A stretch of 64,000 bases of DNA from Talpa occidentalis (lineage: Eukaryota; Chordata; Mammalia; Eulipotyphla; Talpidae): NCBI RefSeq assembly GCF_014898055.3, contig NW_023601104.1, positions 70,539,106-70,603,105 on the forward strand. Direction: 5' to 3'. A model generated the notes under the pieces. It did no database searches, was not told the DNA's origin, and saw only the letters and a program-made list of their open reading frames with translations. The first letter of the stretch is position 1. Each line of letters opens with the position of its first letter. Shown here one piece after another: positions 51,795-63,421 of the stretch. A program made the position numbers and the translations under genes.

Positions 51795-54700
51795 CAATCA
51801 CAAAGGAACAGAAGGCTAAGTGATAAATGAGTAAGTGGAAATATTGATGATGACATTTAAATCTAAGCTTAAATTAGCACAAGTTCAAAGTCCGGAAAAA
51901 TTTTATATGAATTCTGTATCACAAAATCATATCCCTTCCAGCATGAAAGAACTGAATTTAGACACAAACTAAATGCTTTAATTCAAGCATTGAAAACAAA
52001 GACATAACCAACTTATGGATTACTAGTGTAACTTCATAGGATGCCACTATGTAAAAACCAAAGATTATTTCAAATCCCTAAAAAAAAATTCTACTCTAAT
52101 GAGTGAAAGCAAAGTCCACCACTTGAAGAATGAATTGGATGACAATGATCATATTTCCATAGTGAATCTTAGTGCCCAGGAAAAGATTCTCGGAACCCAC
52201 AATAGTTTTTCAAACATATAACCAAACAATCCACAGTTGAAACTAAAACCTACCAATATAGTACTAGACAAGTCATGTCAGCTTTTTGGATTTTAACTTA
52301 ATTATCTTTACTTTTACTACATGATATTAAATTTTTTTTGGCTCTAAGAAAATTCTGTTGATAATTATTATTATATTTCAAATTCCGATTACATAAGTAT
52401 AAAATCTTCTAGCACATTGTAAGAGAAAAATGTTTAAGTATTTTACAGGACTATTATGAAAAAATAAACATGTATAACTAAGAGTATAAGTTTTCATGAT
52501 TTGCCAAACTTGTGAGTAACCATTAAGGAACTATACTTAAAAACATTCTTACAGGAAAACATGGTTTGACATGGTGAGAAGTAACTAATAGAGAACTTCC
52601 CTGCACAGAACATTTGAAGATAAAACATTTAAATAAAGTATGAAAAAAAGCTGAACAACTACTGAATAATTAGCTATTCAGCATACATTTCCAAACACTT
52701 ATTATGTGCCAAACACTGACAGATAATAGGAAGACAATAACAAAATGGCAAGACATGTGTCTCAAATTCCAGTGGTGGTAGCAGCAAGTTAACCAAGTAA
52801 ATAAACTATTATGTGTTGAAACTGAACTAAACTAAACTACTATAAGGTGAAAATAATTGTATTAATATACTTTCGTGTTTCAAAGTTATTAGTTAATATC
52901 ACGTTATAAAGAGGAGAAACATAATTAAATCACTTGAGAGGATACAGTACATAGTTTTGTTTTACAAAGAAATAAAATGATGCGATTACAAAAACACAAT
53001 ATTAGAACAACTCCCAGGCCTGGAAAGAAAATATGAGGCCCCAAATGCCATAGCACTTCTTAGTGCAATAATTTATGCTTTGGATTCTGTGCTGCCAACA
53101 CTTGTCTGTTTGCAAATAAACATCTCACAATTATTAGTCATGTTTGCTCAAGCTGAACATTTCTCTCCTTAAAAATTTAGCACCTGCAGAGAAAACACAC
53201 ACACTCTCACTCACAAATATCACTCTGCTGGGCATTCGCAGCCTGCAAGTTTGGTACAGATGTGATAAAACGACTCAAATGACACAAAAGTGTACAGCTG
53301 GCTTCCTCTGGAACACATCAGCCCAAAGATAACAACCAAGTAAGAAGCAGTTTGGACAAAACTGTGGTTCCTCAGAATTTGTGCTTTTTTTTATATTGGG
53401 CTATGTCTGGACTAAAAATAAAAGAAAGCAAAATCCCACAAGTTACACGTTTATAAGAACACCAGCAGCCACATCTCTTCAGTGGGCGGACCGCAGCAAC
53501 CCTTAGCCACTGCAGAGCTTCCTGTGGTTTAACCAGGACTGGGATGAGGGAGTGTGTGGAAGCCCACAATATCTGTGATACTAGATGAAAATTTTAAAAG
53601 ACTATTTCCCATTGGCTACATGAAATTCTTCATGCTGTCAAATTTGAGTTGAACCTTGAAAGTAATTGCTCATGAGCTCTCTGTCTGCAAAACTGGCTTC
53701 ATCAATTCTGCTTTTCAGGAAAAATATGACTCCTGTCAACATGAGCATTATGCTAACATCCACTCATGGCTGGATGCATATTTCCTTGCAAAGACTCAGC
53801 TATGGCACAAAATAGGTTTGAATTTGTGAAGCATTTTGAAAAAGGCACGAAATGTCTAATTACTACATCTCTGTATTAAAAGAAAAAAAAGTAAAAGAAA
53901 CAGCTAACAGAAGAGCTAATACCAGAACAATTAAGACTGTTAGATAAGGAAGTTGAGCCATAGAACATGTAGATATCAATAGAATTGATACTGAATATAA
54001 CGAGCTGGGAAGTTACACTTTTCATGAGTGTTAAACTAATATTTCTAAACACAAGAAAATACCAAACAAAATGCCATATTTGGTTTATCTGATCCTCTAT
54101 AACTGACAATGGCATAAATGGCACTTAAAGGGAAAACACATAATTAGTCCTCTTGTTCCTAATTTCTCTTAAACAAACTTATTATGCTACATTATTTAAA
54201 TGACATGTTTATTTTACTGGGATTAATGCATAAATGTGAGAAAATGCAGGCCCAACCATTTCCACATGCTAACCTGGGCTCCTGTTAAACTTCAAACTAT
54301 TCCTCTCAGCTTGTGTGGTCTTGGGAACAGCAGAAAGTAACACAAGCCATAGCAGTTCTTGGCTAAGACACAAGTAGAACAGCATTCATTTGTATATTCT
54401 AGTGCTACTGTGGGCTATAGTTACAAATAAATAAAAGCAATCCAAGACTTCAGATCAGAAGTTGTTGGCTCATGCCGTTCAATGTCAGTATGTGGAGGTT
54501 ATATGGTACTTCCAGAAGTATAAGAAAAAATCAAGAGAGTAACTCTCCTTCTATGAATACTTCTAAAAGTCCTTTAGGTATTTTCCAAAAAGAGAAAAAA
54601 AGAAGTGTAGAAATAAACCTCCTACTAAAACCACAGTGCTGAACACATAGAATAAAATAATACTGAGCATAATCAAGATTTGATATTGCAACAAGGGGAC

Positions 54701-55115
54701 TCGCTTCGTTAAAATGGATAAAAAAGACCTTGATCTTGGGGGAACAAGTATGGTTTCACATTGGCTTTACCAATGAATAGATGAGCACGAAGCTTTTGGG
54801 GTCTCATTACTTTTACTTTGTGGTCAAACAGATGTTCTGTTCCTGTATAGGGCCTAGTTCTTCTTCCTTGGAATAAAGAAAGGTAGATGAGATGATTATA
54901 GTCTAACTCTGGCACTTTATTCATCTTTCTACTAAATCTAATGCATGCGTTTCAGGAGCACTTTAAATTTCCTTTACCAAAAATGTCTTAGTCATGAAAA
55001 TATCTAATGTGGGGGAGCTGAAGTCACTTAGAGACTAACTTATCCTTAGATGCCAACCGCAAAGTACTCTTCATGGGTGATAGCAACTTATATTATGCAC
55101 ATAGTGCAGTCATTT
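51794..55115. other. Intron, no gene
   Basis: Mostly unassigned. 52680-52810 may be an ancient repeat ('acttattatgtgccaaacac'). The minus frame 54709-54924 lacks a nameable domain. Confidence 0.45.
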
Positions 55116-55119
55116 CCAT

Positions 55120-55300
55120 GGACTCAGAAGTGGACAAATGTGCATAACAGACACTGTTCTAGGCACTGAGGGTACAGCATTGACCAAAATTTAACAAATC
55201 ATCCCCTGATGGAACTTACATTGTAGCAGAACATCATTTGGGTATGGAGCTTGGAAAGGTAGAGATTACACAAAAGGAAACTTAACTGCAGAGAAGATGT
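55120..55300 (+). repeat. Ancient mammalian interspersed repeat
   Basis: 'gacactgttctaggcactga gggtacagcattgaccaaaa' and 'gatggaacttacattgtagc' match the common old repeat phrase (gcactgttctaggcactggg gatacagcagtgaacaaaac ... catggagcttacattctag). I do not fix its family name. Confidence 0.6.
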
Positions 55301-57564
55301 CAGGAATAGCATAACCAAATGACAGAAAGCAAGGGGAAAATCAAGAACTAAAAGTCAGATATCCAGAATTAGGGGGAAGGTGATACATTAGTCTAGAGAG
55401 CAGCCAGTGAGCACATTAACTGATGGTACAGAAATTGAATTTTAGATGCCAGTCACGTTCTACTTTCTCTACCTCTCTGATTCTTAAGAGAATCAAATCT
55501 TCACAAGGCTAGAGGCCAGTGAAGAGTCTGACACTCAGACTATTTCAGTACTTACAATGTTTTGGATATAAGACAAAAAATGGCTCATTAAGTACCAAAT
55601 TCTGCATAATAATGGTTCTATATGGTAATAAATTGTCCTGCATAGAGCAAGTGTGTAACAGTTGTATCTATAGCTACATAGGAGATAAGTGAGTTACTCA
55701 CAAGCATTGAAGGTAGTTGCTCAGGAAAAAAAAAAAAAAGCTTTAGAAGGCCAATTAGAAGAATTAGAAGGTGAAGGTCATGGATCAGTCATCAAATCAA
55801 CATGAGTCATCAAGACTTGAGACTAAAATTCATATCCCTGATTCTAAAAACCTATATTCAGAATACAGAGAGAAAGAAGCTAACATCAATTAAGGGATTT
55901 GTGTTTCCTTTATTGTCCTCTTGCTGGTTTCTAAATGCATTTGTGTTCAAGCACTTCATATTGCTCCCCTCCATCAAAAGCTGCTGCACCACTGAATTAA
56001 TCCAAGTTTCTTATTCCAGCAAATTGTTCTGTCTTTATTTTCATTAGCATATCAAACTGAATATTCAAATTGTACCCCTTAGAATATCTGAAAGTAAAGG
56101 TTACTAATGAATCCCACAGTATCAAAACAAAGCTATGTTTCATTGGTTAACAACCAGACAATGCATAATAGGTTTTGTCTGACCATTTGCTAAATTAGAA
56201 GCCAAAGGTTATAATAACAAAGATTAAGTGTAAGCCATTCTGCACTCCTTAAGACTGCATAGAAGAAGAATTTCCTCCTTCCACCTTCGATTTTCATTAA
56301 ATGCACTGAAATTAAATACAGTAAGGCTCAATAAATTTATCAGATATTTCAAAAGATAACTCCTTTTAATTTAATTTCTAAAACTCTTAGTGAATATATT
56401 CCCCTATTTTCTAGAGCAGGCAATATATAGATGACTAAGTTTATAATCTAATGACAACTCGGAAAGAGTGCAAAAGACTTTAAAATTTATAATACTGAAC
56501 AAACAATGGAAGGAATTTGACATTCAGCCTTTCTTTCATTGTAGATTCTGTTAATAAATTACAAATAATATCCAATTACCATGTGCTTAAATATCAGAGG
56601 AAAGTGTTCTTTCCTACATGTATTTTGAGCTATTTTAGAATATTAACATTAACTATAAATATTCTTTGTTGTTTCATTTTCCTCAGGTTTCTAAGAAATT
56701 AAAGAAAGGTTCTGATAACTTAGTACACCACAAATTTAATTCATGTGCTATCTATAGATTAAGGAACACATTAGTCAAAAATAACTTATTCAGCCTCATG
56801 ATTTGAATCAAAGCATCAACAGTTACAGTCTTTTTAATTCAAAGATATTAACGAGAAGACAGTGAAAATTTTAGGCAACCAGCAGACTTAAGCCCTTTTC
56901 TCATATAAATCTAATGATAGAACTTATATTCCAAAGACATATCTTGGCTCATTAACATGACTGAGGAGCACTTTATGTTAGCATATAGGATGTTCTACAT
57001 TGAAGGCTCCTTTTTAAAAATTCCTGATGCCATTTTTAGGTAGACTTAATTTACTTTTGTATTAGAGAAAATAATGACCAAGAGTGGGGACATGGAAGGA
57101 AGAAGTTGCTTGTATACCATAAGTTTTTCCAGTGGACAGAAATGATGGATGTCTACTAGTCCATAGCTATGTCCAGAAACAATCAACCTACAAAAACAAC
57201 CCTAGCTAAGATGATTTCTTTCCCTGATGGCAACTAGTTGGGGCAGGGCAGAAGTAACAGTTATCAGTGCTCCAAGAAATTCCTTCTTTCCATTTGAAAT
57301 GTCAATATGTAGTAGAGTTATAAGTTATGAAGCTATCAAATTTCATTCTTTTTGACTGCATAAGGACCTCTGTATTAATACAATGAAACATTTCAATTCA
57401 CTTTTGTTAGAAAATCACAAATATCTGAGATTAAAATGTTCCGGGAGTGTAACACAGTATTGGTGCAGCCTCTTCAACTCTCAAGTTACTTTGCCAATGA
57501 ATTTTGGAAGTTATAAGGAACTATCCCTTCTGCCTTCCTCACATAATGGAAAGTATCCTTAAAG
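55301..57564. other. Intron without recognised features
   Basis: A poly(A) run at 55722-55738 and nothing else supported. Confidence 0.45.
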
Positions 57565-57578
57565 AAAAAGTAGATTGG

Positions 57579-57852
57579 GGGCCTCCCCTGGTGGCGCAGG
57601 CGGTTGAGCACTGTGCTGTGAAGCTGTCCGCAGCCTCTGCAGCACTGGTTCAATCCCGGCTAGCCGGCTAGGGTCCCACATGGCACAGCAGACCTCTCCT
57701 GTCTCACCCGCTGCTCCCCTCAGCAGTGTATTTCATCAGTCTGCCTGTTCTGTTCCCTGCTCTGTCTCTGGTGAATCCTCTCACCCTCCCGCGCATCTGG
57801 CCTGTACCTCGGTTCTTGTATAAAATAAATAAATAAATCTTAAAAAAAATTT
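57579..57852 (+). mobile_element. tRNA-derived SINE, copy 13 (type C)
   Basis: gggcctcccctggtggcgca and 'ggcggttgagcactgtgctg'; end 'ttcttgtataaaataaataa'. Flanks aaaaagtagattgg (57565-57578) and aaaaagtagactgg (57853-57866), one mismatch. Confidence 0.94.
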
Positions 57853-58169
57853 AAAAAGTAGACTGGTCCATATGTTTTCGAGAGCTTTTCTGAGGTATGT
57901 TCAGAATTCAATTTTATGATCAATACAGCATATGTTTGTAACATAATTTACACAATAAACTGTTACTTGTCTTACAGACTATGAAATTGATTTATTTTTT
58001 CTTTATAAGCATTCTGATTAGAATTCAAAGATTTTCAGAAACAAAGACCTTCATGAGTTCACAGGAAACCCTCTCTTGAGCCGTTGGGTTCCAGTGACTG
58101 TATATAACATCACTGTACAGGATCTCAGTGAAAGACTTAAAAATTGTTGAAGATTGTAAATCACAGGGC

Positions 58170-58220
58170 TATTTATTACATACATACACACGTATGTATA
58201 TGCATATGTATGTGTGTATC
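58170..58220. repeat. TATG/CATA simple repeat with dyad symmetry
   Basis: 'acatacatacacacgtatgt atatgcatatgtatgtgtgt': the two halves are complementary and can fold into a hairpin. Confidence 0.75.
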
Positions 58221-58291
58221 ACCCTGCCTCTCATTAGAAGAAAATAATTACTAAATTTGAGAAGACTTTCCCTTAAAAAGGAAGGAAAATA

Positions 58292-58561
58292 GGGCCTCTC
58301 TGGTGGCGCAAGGGGTTAAGACACAACCTGTGAAGCTCACTGCAGCCACTGCAGCACGAGTTGGATCCCCAGTCAGGAAGCTACACACACACACGGCTCA
58401 GCAGACTCTTCTGACTCGCCCGCTGCTCCCCTCAGCAGTGTATTTCAGATGATCTATCTGTTCTGTTCCCTACTCTGTCTCTGGTGGATCCTCTCACCCC
58501 CTACAACTCTGGACTGTACCCCAGTTCTTGTATGTATAAATACATATTTTTTTTAAAAAAA
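58292..58561 (+). mobile_element. tRNA-derived SINE, copy 14 (type B)
   Basis: gggcctctctggtggcgcaa and 'ggggttaagacacaacctgt'. End 'gtatgtataaatacatattt' plus an A tail. Flanking match poor, suggesting an older copy. Confidence 0.88.
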
Positions 58562-59800
58562 GAAAGATAATAACTATTAAAAGCTAAGAATTCTTTATTC
58601 TTCAGCAACCAAGGTGACTAAAGGTCACTGTGAGGCAGTGGTTAGAACTGACAAATTTTAATCACTAATTGGTTTTAGAGTAGAGGCCCTTATTTCCCAT
58701 TAAGAACCGTGCTTCAAATTTTCCTTATACTTTACTGACATCAGAAGCAAAATGAAAATGACTAAAGACAATGCAGGAGTCTTTTCAGTAGGCAGTCTGA
58801 AAAAATAGCAATATCTTCTGATTAGCATGGCTTTTAGCCATAGGTTATAAATAATGAGTAACAGATGTCTGATCCAGAGTGCTTTTATTACATTATCTTA
58901 AGTGAAATTCAGGTTTATTTTTAAGTTATTCTTGGATCAGATACTGTGAAGCAAGAAAATTGTTTTTATTAGTAGAAAAGATGTGTTTTTCTGCATGAAC
59001 CAAGTGGGAAAGATAAGGCTGAAAAATTAACAAGGATGTTCATCACAAACTGAAAAAAGAGACTTTTTATCTGAAAGATGCTGGAATGCTGGAAAAGAAC
59101 AGCATGAATAAAAAGTGATATGAATTTTATGCTGAACCTACCATGACCTCATTTGACCCAGAATAAGAACAGGGAATAAAATACATCACTCTTCTTGTAC
59201 AGCATGAGAACATTATGAGAACTCATCTAACAATGAGTAAGATAGGAAAGAATATTCTTAGGTAGAAAACCAGCAGAAGAAACATGGAACCATATTAATT
59301 TTACTGTTTTTCACAAAATCCCAAAATGCCATACCTTTGCCTTACCCATGGTTTCTCTCTACCTCACTTCCCACCCACTACTTTCCACACCAACATGGCC
59401 TGGTAATTGAAACTTCCAGGTGAATCAGTCCCATGGAAATGGAGCATGGAAAACCAATACTAACCACAACAGAAAAAAAAAAATCTTTAAATGTTTTAAC
59501 TTGGATGTTAACATTTCTCATATAATGAAAATTCATGAGTTTAATTGGACGCTGAGTCAATGAGCCAGTGACAATTTATTAAGCACCTGCTAAGTATTTG
59601 GCATTGCCCCAGGCACAGAGGATTAATAAAAAGTAGAGCCAGAAACTTGGTCTATAGGAGTACAGAATGTTAGGGACATAGACACAGACTAGAGAATATA
59701 CTGTGATATATTATAAAATATTATAAAGGATTAAATTCTAACATTACACTTTAAAAAATAAAAGGAAAAATAGTCACTAGGATGTATGTTTTAGACATAA
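58562..59800. other. Intron, no gene
   Basis: Unassigned, apart from a possible ancient repeat at 59570-59640 ('aagcacctgctaagtatttg', 'gcccc aggcacagagg'). Confidence 0.45.
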
Positions 59801-59925
59801 TGAGATATAATTTCTGGGGTTAAAGGTTAAGTAGAACAATGGGCGATGATGGAGAGCCGAAGGTGGCCCGGTGGTGGGTGTGGTGCGGTGACATGCATCT
59901 GAGGAGGTGTGACCCTACTGCAAAA

Positions 59926-60286
59926 CAATTCAAGAGCAAAAAAAAACTGAAAAATTTAATTCTTCTAAAGCATTAAGAAATGATGACAGGGCCTCCCCTG
60001 GTGGCACAGCAGTTGAGCGCTGGGCTGCAAGGCTGCCCGCAGACTCTGCAGTGCCAGTTCTATCCCCAGCCGCCGGGCGAGGGTCCCACAAAAAAAAAAA
60101 AAAAAAAAAGAACGAAAGAAAGAAATGATGACAAATATTGAGTACATCAGGCCACAAAACAAAACTTGAAAAATTTCAAAAACACTGGTACAATGCAGAA
60201 TATTTTGTAACTAAAATTACAAGTATGCTACCAGTGAATAGCAAAAATAAAACACTCAGGCATTTAGATATGTTAAAACATGCTTT
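59926..60286 (+). repeat. Duplicated L1 ORF2-like segment, copy A
   Basis: 'caattcaagagca', 'taattcttctaaagcattaa', 'acatcaggccacaaaacaaa', 'aattacaagtatgctaccag' and 'cactcaggcatttagatatg' all recur in order at 61441-61976, about 95% identical by eye once the SINEs are set aside. Confidence 0.9.
59989..60119 (+). mobile_element. Head-only SINE, copy 15 (type A)
   Basis: gggcctcccctggtggcaca to gcgagggtcccaca, then directly a run of about 19 A and gaacgaaagaa. The whole body and AT-rich tail are absent. Perfect 14 bp duplication aagaaatgatgaca at 59975-59988 and 60120-60133 shows it inserted in this short form rather than being deleted later. Confidence 0.93.
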
Positions 60287-60891
60287 GAATCGCATACAGT
60301 GTTGTAAACAAGAGTTACCTCACAAAAGTAATGATGTAAGACTTTAAATAAAAATCATGAAATTTGAAGAACAACTAAATAGAACTTAAAGACTAAAACA
60401 ATGGTAACAAGTACAGGAGGGAATGAGGGGATTTGATTTTAAGTCCCTTATACTGCACTGAAATAATATATAGATGTCCATTAACAGAAGACTTTGTTTA
60501 AAATACAAATTAAGATATCTAGCAAAATCACTAAAAGAACAGACATGGGGATTATAACTTTCAAGACAGTAGAAAGGGTAAGATTCAATCCAAAAGAAAA
60601 CAAAAGCGGAAGCAACAGAAAAATTAGAAATTGAAAACACAAAGATTATATTGATAGAATTTAAAAGTTTCAAATAAAAACTAATAAAAATGGACCAAAG
60701 TTTTTGTTTAAATAACAAGATTGCCAAGCTGAAATTGTTTAAAACAATGGACCATTTACAAGAGATTCAAAAGAATTTACGGGCATTGCAAGGTTGAAAG
60801 TTAAATGCTAACAATTATCTACCAGAAAAATACTAAGCAAAATCTGGTAATAACAGACAAAATCACCTCCATATAAAAACCATGATTAGAG

Positions 60892-61160
60892 GCCTCCGTG
60901 GTGGTGCAAGGGGTTAAGCACCTCACTATGAAGCAATCCACAGCCTCTGCAGCACAAACTCAATCCCCAGCCGGCCAGGGAGAAACCACATGGTTAAGCA
61001 GACTTCTCCTGCCTTGCCCACTGCTCCCCTCTGCAGTGTATTTCAGTCAGTCTGCCTCTTCTGTTCCCCACTCTGTCTCTGATGAATCCTCTCACCCCCC
61101 ACGTCTCTGGCCTATACCCCAGCTCTTGAATGCATAAATAAATAAATCTTAAAAAAAAAC
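60892..61160 (+). mobile_element. tRNA-derived SINE, copy 16 (type B)
   Basis: gcctccgtggtggtgcaagg and 'ggttaagcacctcactatga'; end 'gaatgcataaataaataaat'. Perfect 12 bp flank ccatgattagag at 60880-60891 and 61161-61172. Confidence 0.95.
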
Positions 61161-61440
61161 CCATGATTAGAGATAAATGCAAATACTACCAGAAAACTAA
61201 AAATATGAAATTATAGCTATGTTATTAATAATTGCTACAGATATGACAGATTCATAGTAGAGATTAGATGCATAATCATGATATATAGGATAATTATATA
61301 TCAAAATACATAAAGCAGAATTGGAATTATACAAGGAGATAATGAAAAATTCACAAAGATAATTGGAGATTTCACATGTCTCCTAAAAAATGGACTTATC
61401 AGACAGACCAAAAAAAAATCATTATAGATACTGAGCAAAT

Positions 61441-61976
61441 CAATTCAGGAGCAACAAAAACTGAAAAATTTAATTCTTCTAAAGCATTAAGAAATGACAA
61501 ATATTGAGTACATCAGGCCACAAAACAAAACTTGATAAATTTCAAAAACACAGGTACAATGCAGAATATTTTTTTTTTTTTTTTTTAATTTTCTAGAGCA
61601 TGTCTTATTATTTATTTATTTATTGTTTGTTTGTTTGATACATGCACTGGGTACAGTCAGAAGCGTGGAGGGTGAGAGAATTCACCAGAGCCAGAGCGGG
61701 GAGCAGAGCAGCAGAAGGACCGAAGTACACTGCTGAGGGGAGCAGCGGGCGGCAGGAGAGGTCTGCGCGCCATGTGGGACCCTCCTCTGGTGGCCGGGTA
61801 GCAGCCGGGATCGAACCGGCTGCAGAGGCTGCAGGCAGCTTCGCAACCCAGCGCTCAACCGCTGCGCCACCGGGAGCCCACAATGCAGAATATTTTGTAA
61901 CTAAAATTACAAGTATGCTAGCAGTGAATAGCAAAAATAAACCACTCAGGCATTTAGACATGTTAAAACAGGCTTT
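61441..61976 (+). repeat. Duplicated L1 ORF2-like segment, copy B (probable source)
   Basis: Partner of 59926-60286. Here the segment continues on both sides into L1 ORF2-like sequence, so this is likely the original. Split by SINE copy 17. Confidence 0.9.
61573..61879 (-). mobile_element. tRNA-derived SINE, copy 17 (type A) with extra 3' sequence
   Basis: Poly(T), then about 21 bp (ttttctagagcatgtcttat), then the inverted AT-rich tail and body, ending 'ccgctgcgccaccgggagcc'. Flanked by a perfect 17 bp duplication, acaatgcagaatatttt, at 61556-61572 and 61880-61896. The B-box region holds an internal duplication (gggtagcagccgggatcgaa). The extra bases between tail and poly(A) are discussed as a finding. 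Confidence 0.94.
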
Positions 61977-62215
61977 TAAATAACCTGTAGATCAAAGAGG
62001 AAATAAGAGATAAAAATAAATATTAGAAAATAGAACTAAGTATAATTTTGTATCTAATCTAAGGCATGCAATTTTTCATATATTAATAGCTCTGAAATAA
62101 GAATGTATCCTATAATCAATGAGAATTTTCAATTATTGTTGGCCATATGACATAATTGCCATTACCCCTACCAAGTGGATTGCTATTTCTGGTGGCTTAA
62201 CCAAAAAATAAAAAT

Positions 62216-62254
62216 AAACACACAAACACACACACATACCCCACACACACACCT
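62216..62254 (+). repeat. (CA)n-rich simple repeat
   Basis: 'acacacaaacacacacacat accccacacacacacctc'; interrupted. Confidence 0.85.
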
Positions 62255-62550
62255 CTGTATCCTTGACATTTCAGTGTATAAAACAGTAAAAACCAATTGA
62301 GGAAGAAATACAAATCCTGTTTGTTGACCAAAACAACCCAGTGACTTATTTATGATAAGATCAAGAAAGCACAAATATCAAACTCACAGAACAGCTGACA
62401 GCATTTTGCAAGGAAAATAGCAAAACACCCTAAAAAATGCTCTCAGTGAGTGGTACAGAAGGTGATACAAGTGGGCGAATATCAAAGTCTTAAATCTGAA
62501 TAAATAAAAAATTCAGAAAATTTGGATTCTAAATAAGAAGATGTTTAATA

Positions 62551-63120
62551 TCTTAATCAATTTAGTTTCACCAATTTTTTTCATATGTATATATTGCATG
62601 ATGATATGTTTTTAAAAGGTTAAGGAACTTTCAGTTAAGTATAAAGCAAAAATTAGAAATATGAGACACCATTATGTTATAATTGTATTTTCTCTTTCCA
62701 ATTGTTATATAAAATTCTTATAATCTGTAATCAGCTATGCTACCACATATCAAGATTATGTGATAAAACCGTGATAAGTAAGTATTGCATAATAAAATGA
62801 AGTGATAAAAAGCTGAAAATAAGTCAGTTCATTGAAGACATTTTTAAAAGTAGGTAGAAACAACTTTAATGGTGTGAACATACTTCCATAAATCATATAC
62901 AGTGTTATAATCAATGTTACCTCAATTTAAAATGTTTAAAACATTATTATCTGAAATAAGGATTGTGCCAAGAGTTCAGAATAAGAAGGGAAGCAGTGGA
63001 AACTAAGAAAGTATAATTATATTACCCATTTGCATCAGTTAGAAATCTTCTATAAGAAAGAGTAAATCTTATTTACTAAGCAAAAATCAAATAAAAATAC
63101 CTAAAAAAACAAATGCTGGT
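62551..63120 (+). other. AT-rich intron with an L1 tail
   Basis: 62885-62945 ('catatacagtgttataatca atgttacctcaatttaaaat') is the L1 3' end seen also near 9750 and 60300. The remainder is unassigned. Confidence 0.5.
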
Positions 63121-63138
63121 TAAAAAATTTAATGATGG

Positions 63139-63404
63139 AGGGCCTCCTCTGGTGGCGCAGGTGGTTGAGTGCAGTGCTGTGAAGCTGTCCACAGCCTCTG
63201 CAGTGCCAGTTCAATCCCGGCCAGCCCGCGAGGGTCCCACATGGCACAGCAGACCTCTCCTGTCGCACCTGCTGCTCCCCTCAGCAGTGTATTTCATCAG
63301 TCTGCCTGTTCTGTTCCCTGCTCTGTCTCTGGTGAATTCTCTCACCTTCCCATGCATCTGGCCTGTACCCTGGTTCTTGTATTAACAAATAAATAAATCT
63401 TTAA
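63139..63404 (+). mobile_element. tRNA-derived SINE, copy 18 (type C)
   Basis: agggcctcctctggtggcgc start, end 'ttcttgtattaacaaataaa'. Flanks aaaaaatttaatgatgg (63122-63138) and aaaaaatttaatgaagg (63405-63421), one mismatch. Confidence 0.94.
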
Positions 63405-63421
63405 AAAAAATTTAATGAAGG

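Larger units (their letters stand above)
59810..60360 (+). mobile_element. L1 3' UTR remnant interrupted by a copied L1 segment
   Basis: Left part 'ggtgcggtgacatgcatctg aggaggtgtgaccc' and right part 'gcatacagtgttgtaaacaa gagttacctcac' together match the contiguous L1 3' end at 9700-9780. Between them (59926 to about 60286) sits a segment nearly identical to 61441-61976, itself split by a SINE. Confidence 0.65.
60400..62550 (+). mobile_element. Old L1 ORF2 region (host of SINE copies 16 and 17)
   Basis: 'attggagatttcacatgtct', 'catcaggccacaaaacaaaa' and 'gatcaaagaggaaataagag' follow, in order, the L1 ORF2 endonuclease/RT-linker stretch ('ttggagatttcaaca', 'ggccataaaaca', 'gtcaaagaggaaat'). 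No frame survives. The left limit is uncertain. Confidence 0.6.

Noticed and set aside
54709..54924. 71-codon minus-strand frame with protein-like composition
   Set aside because: No domain recognised and no supporting signals.
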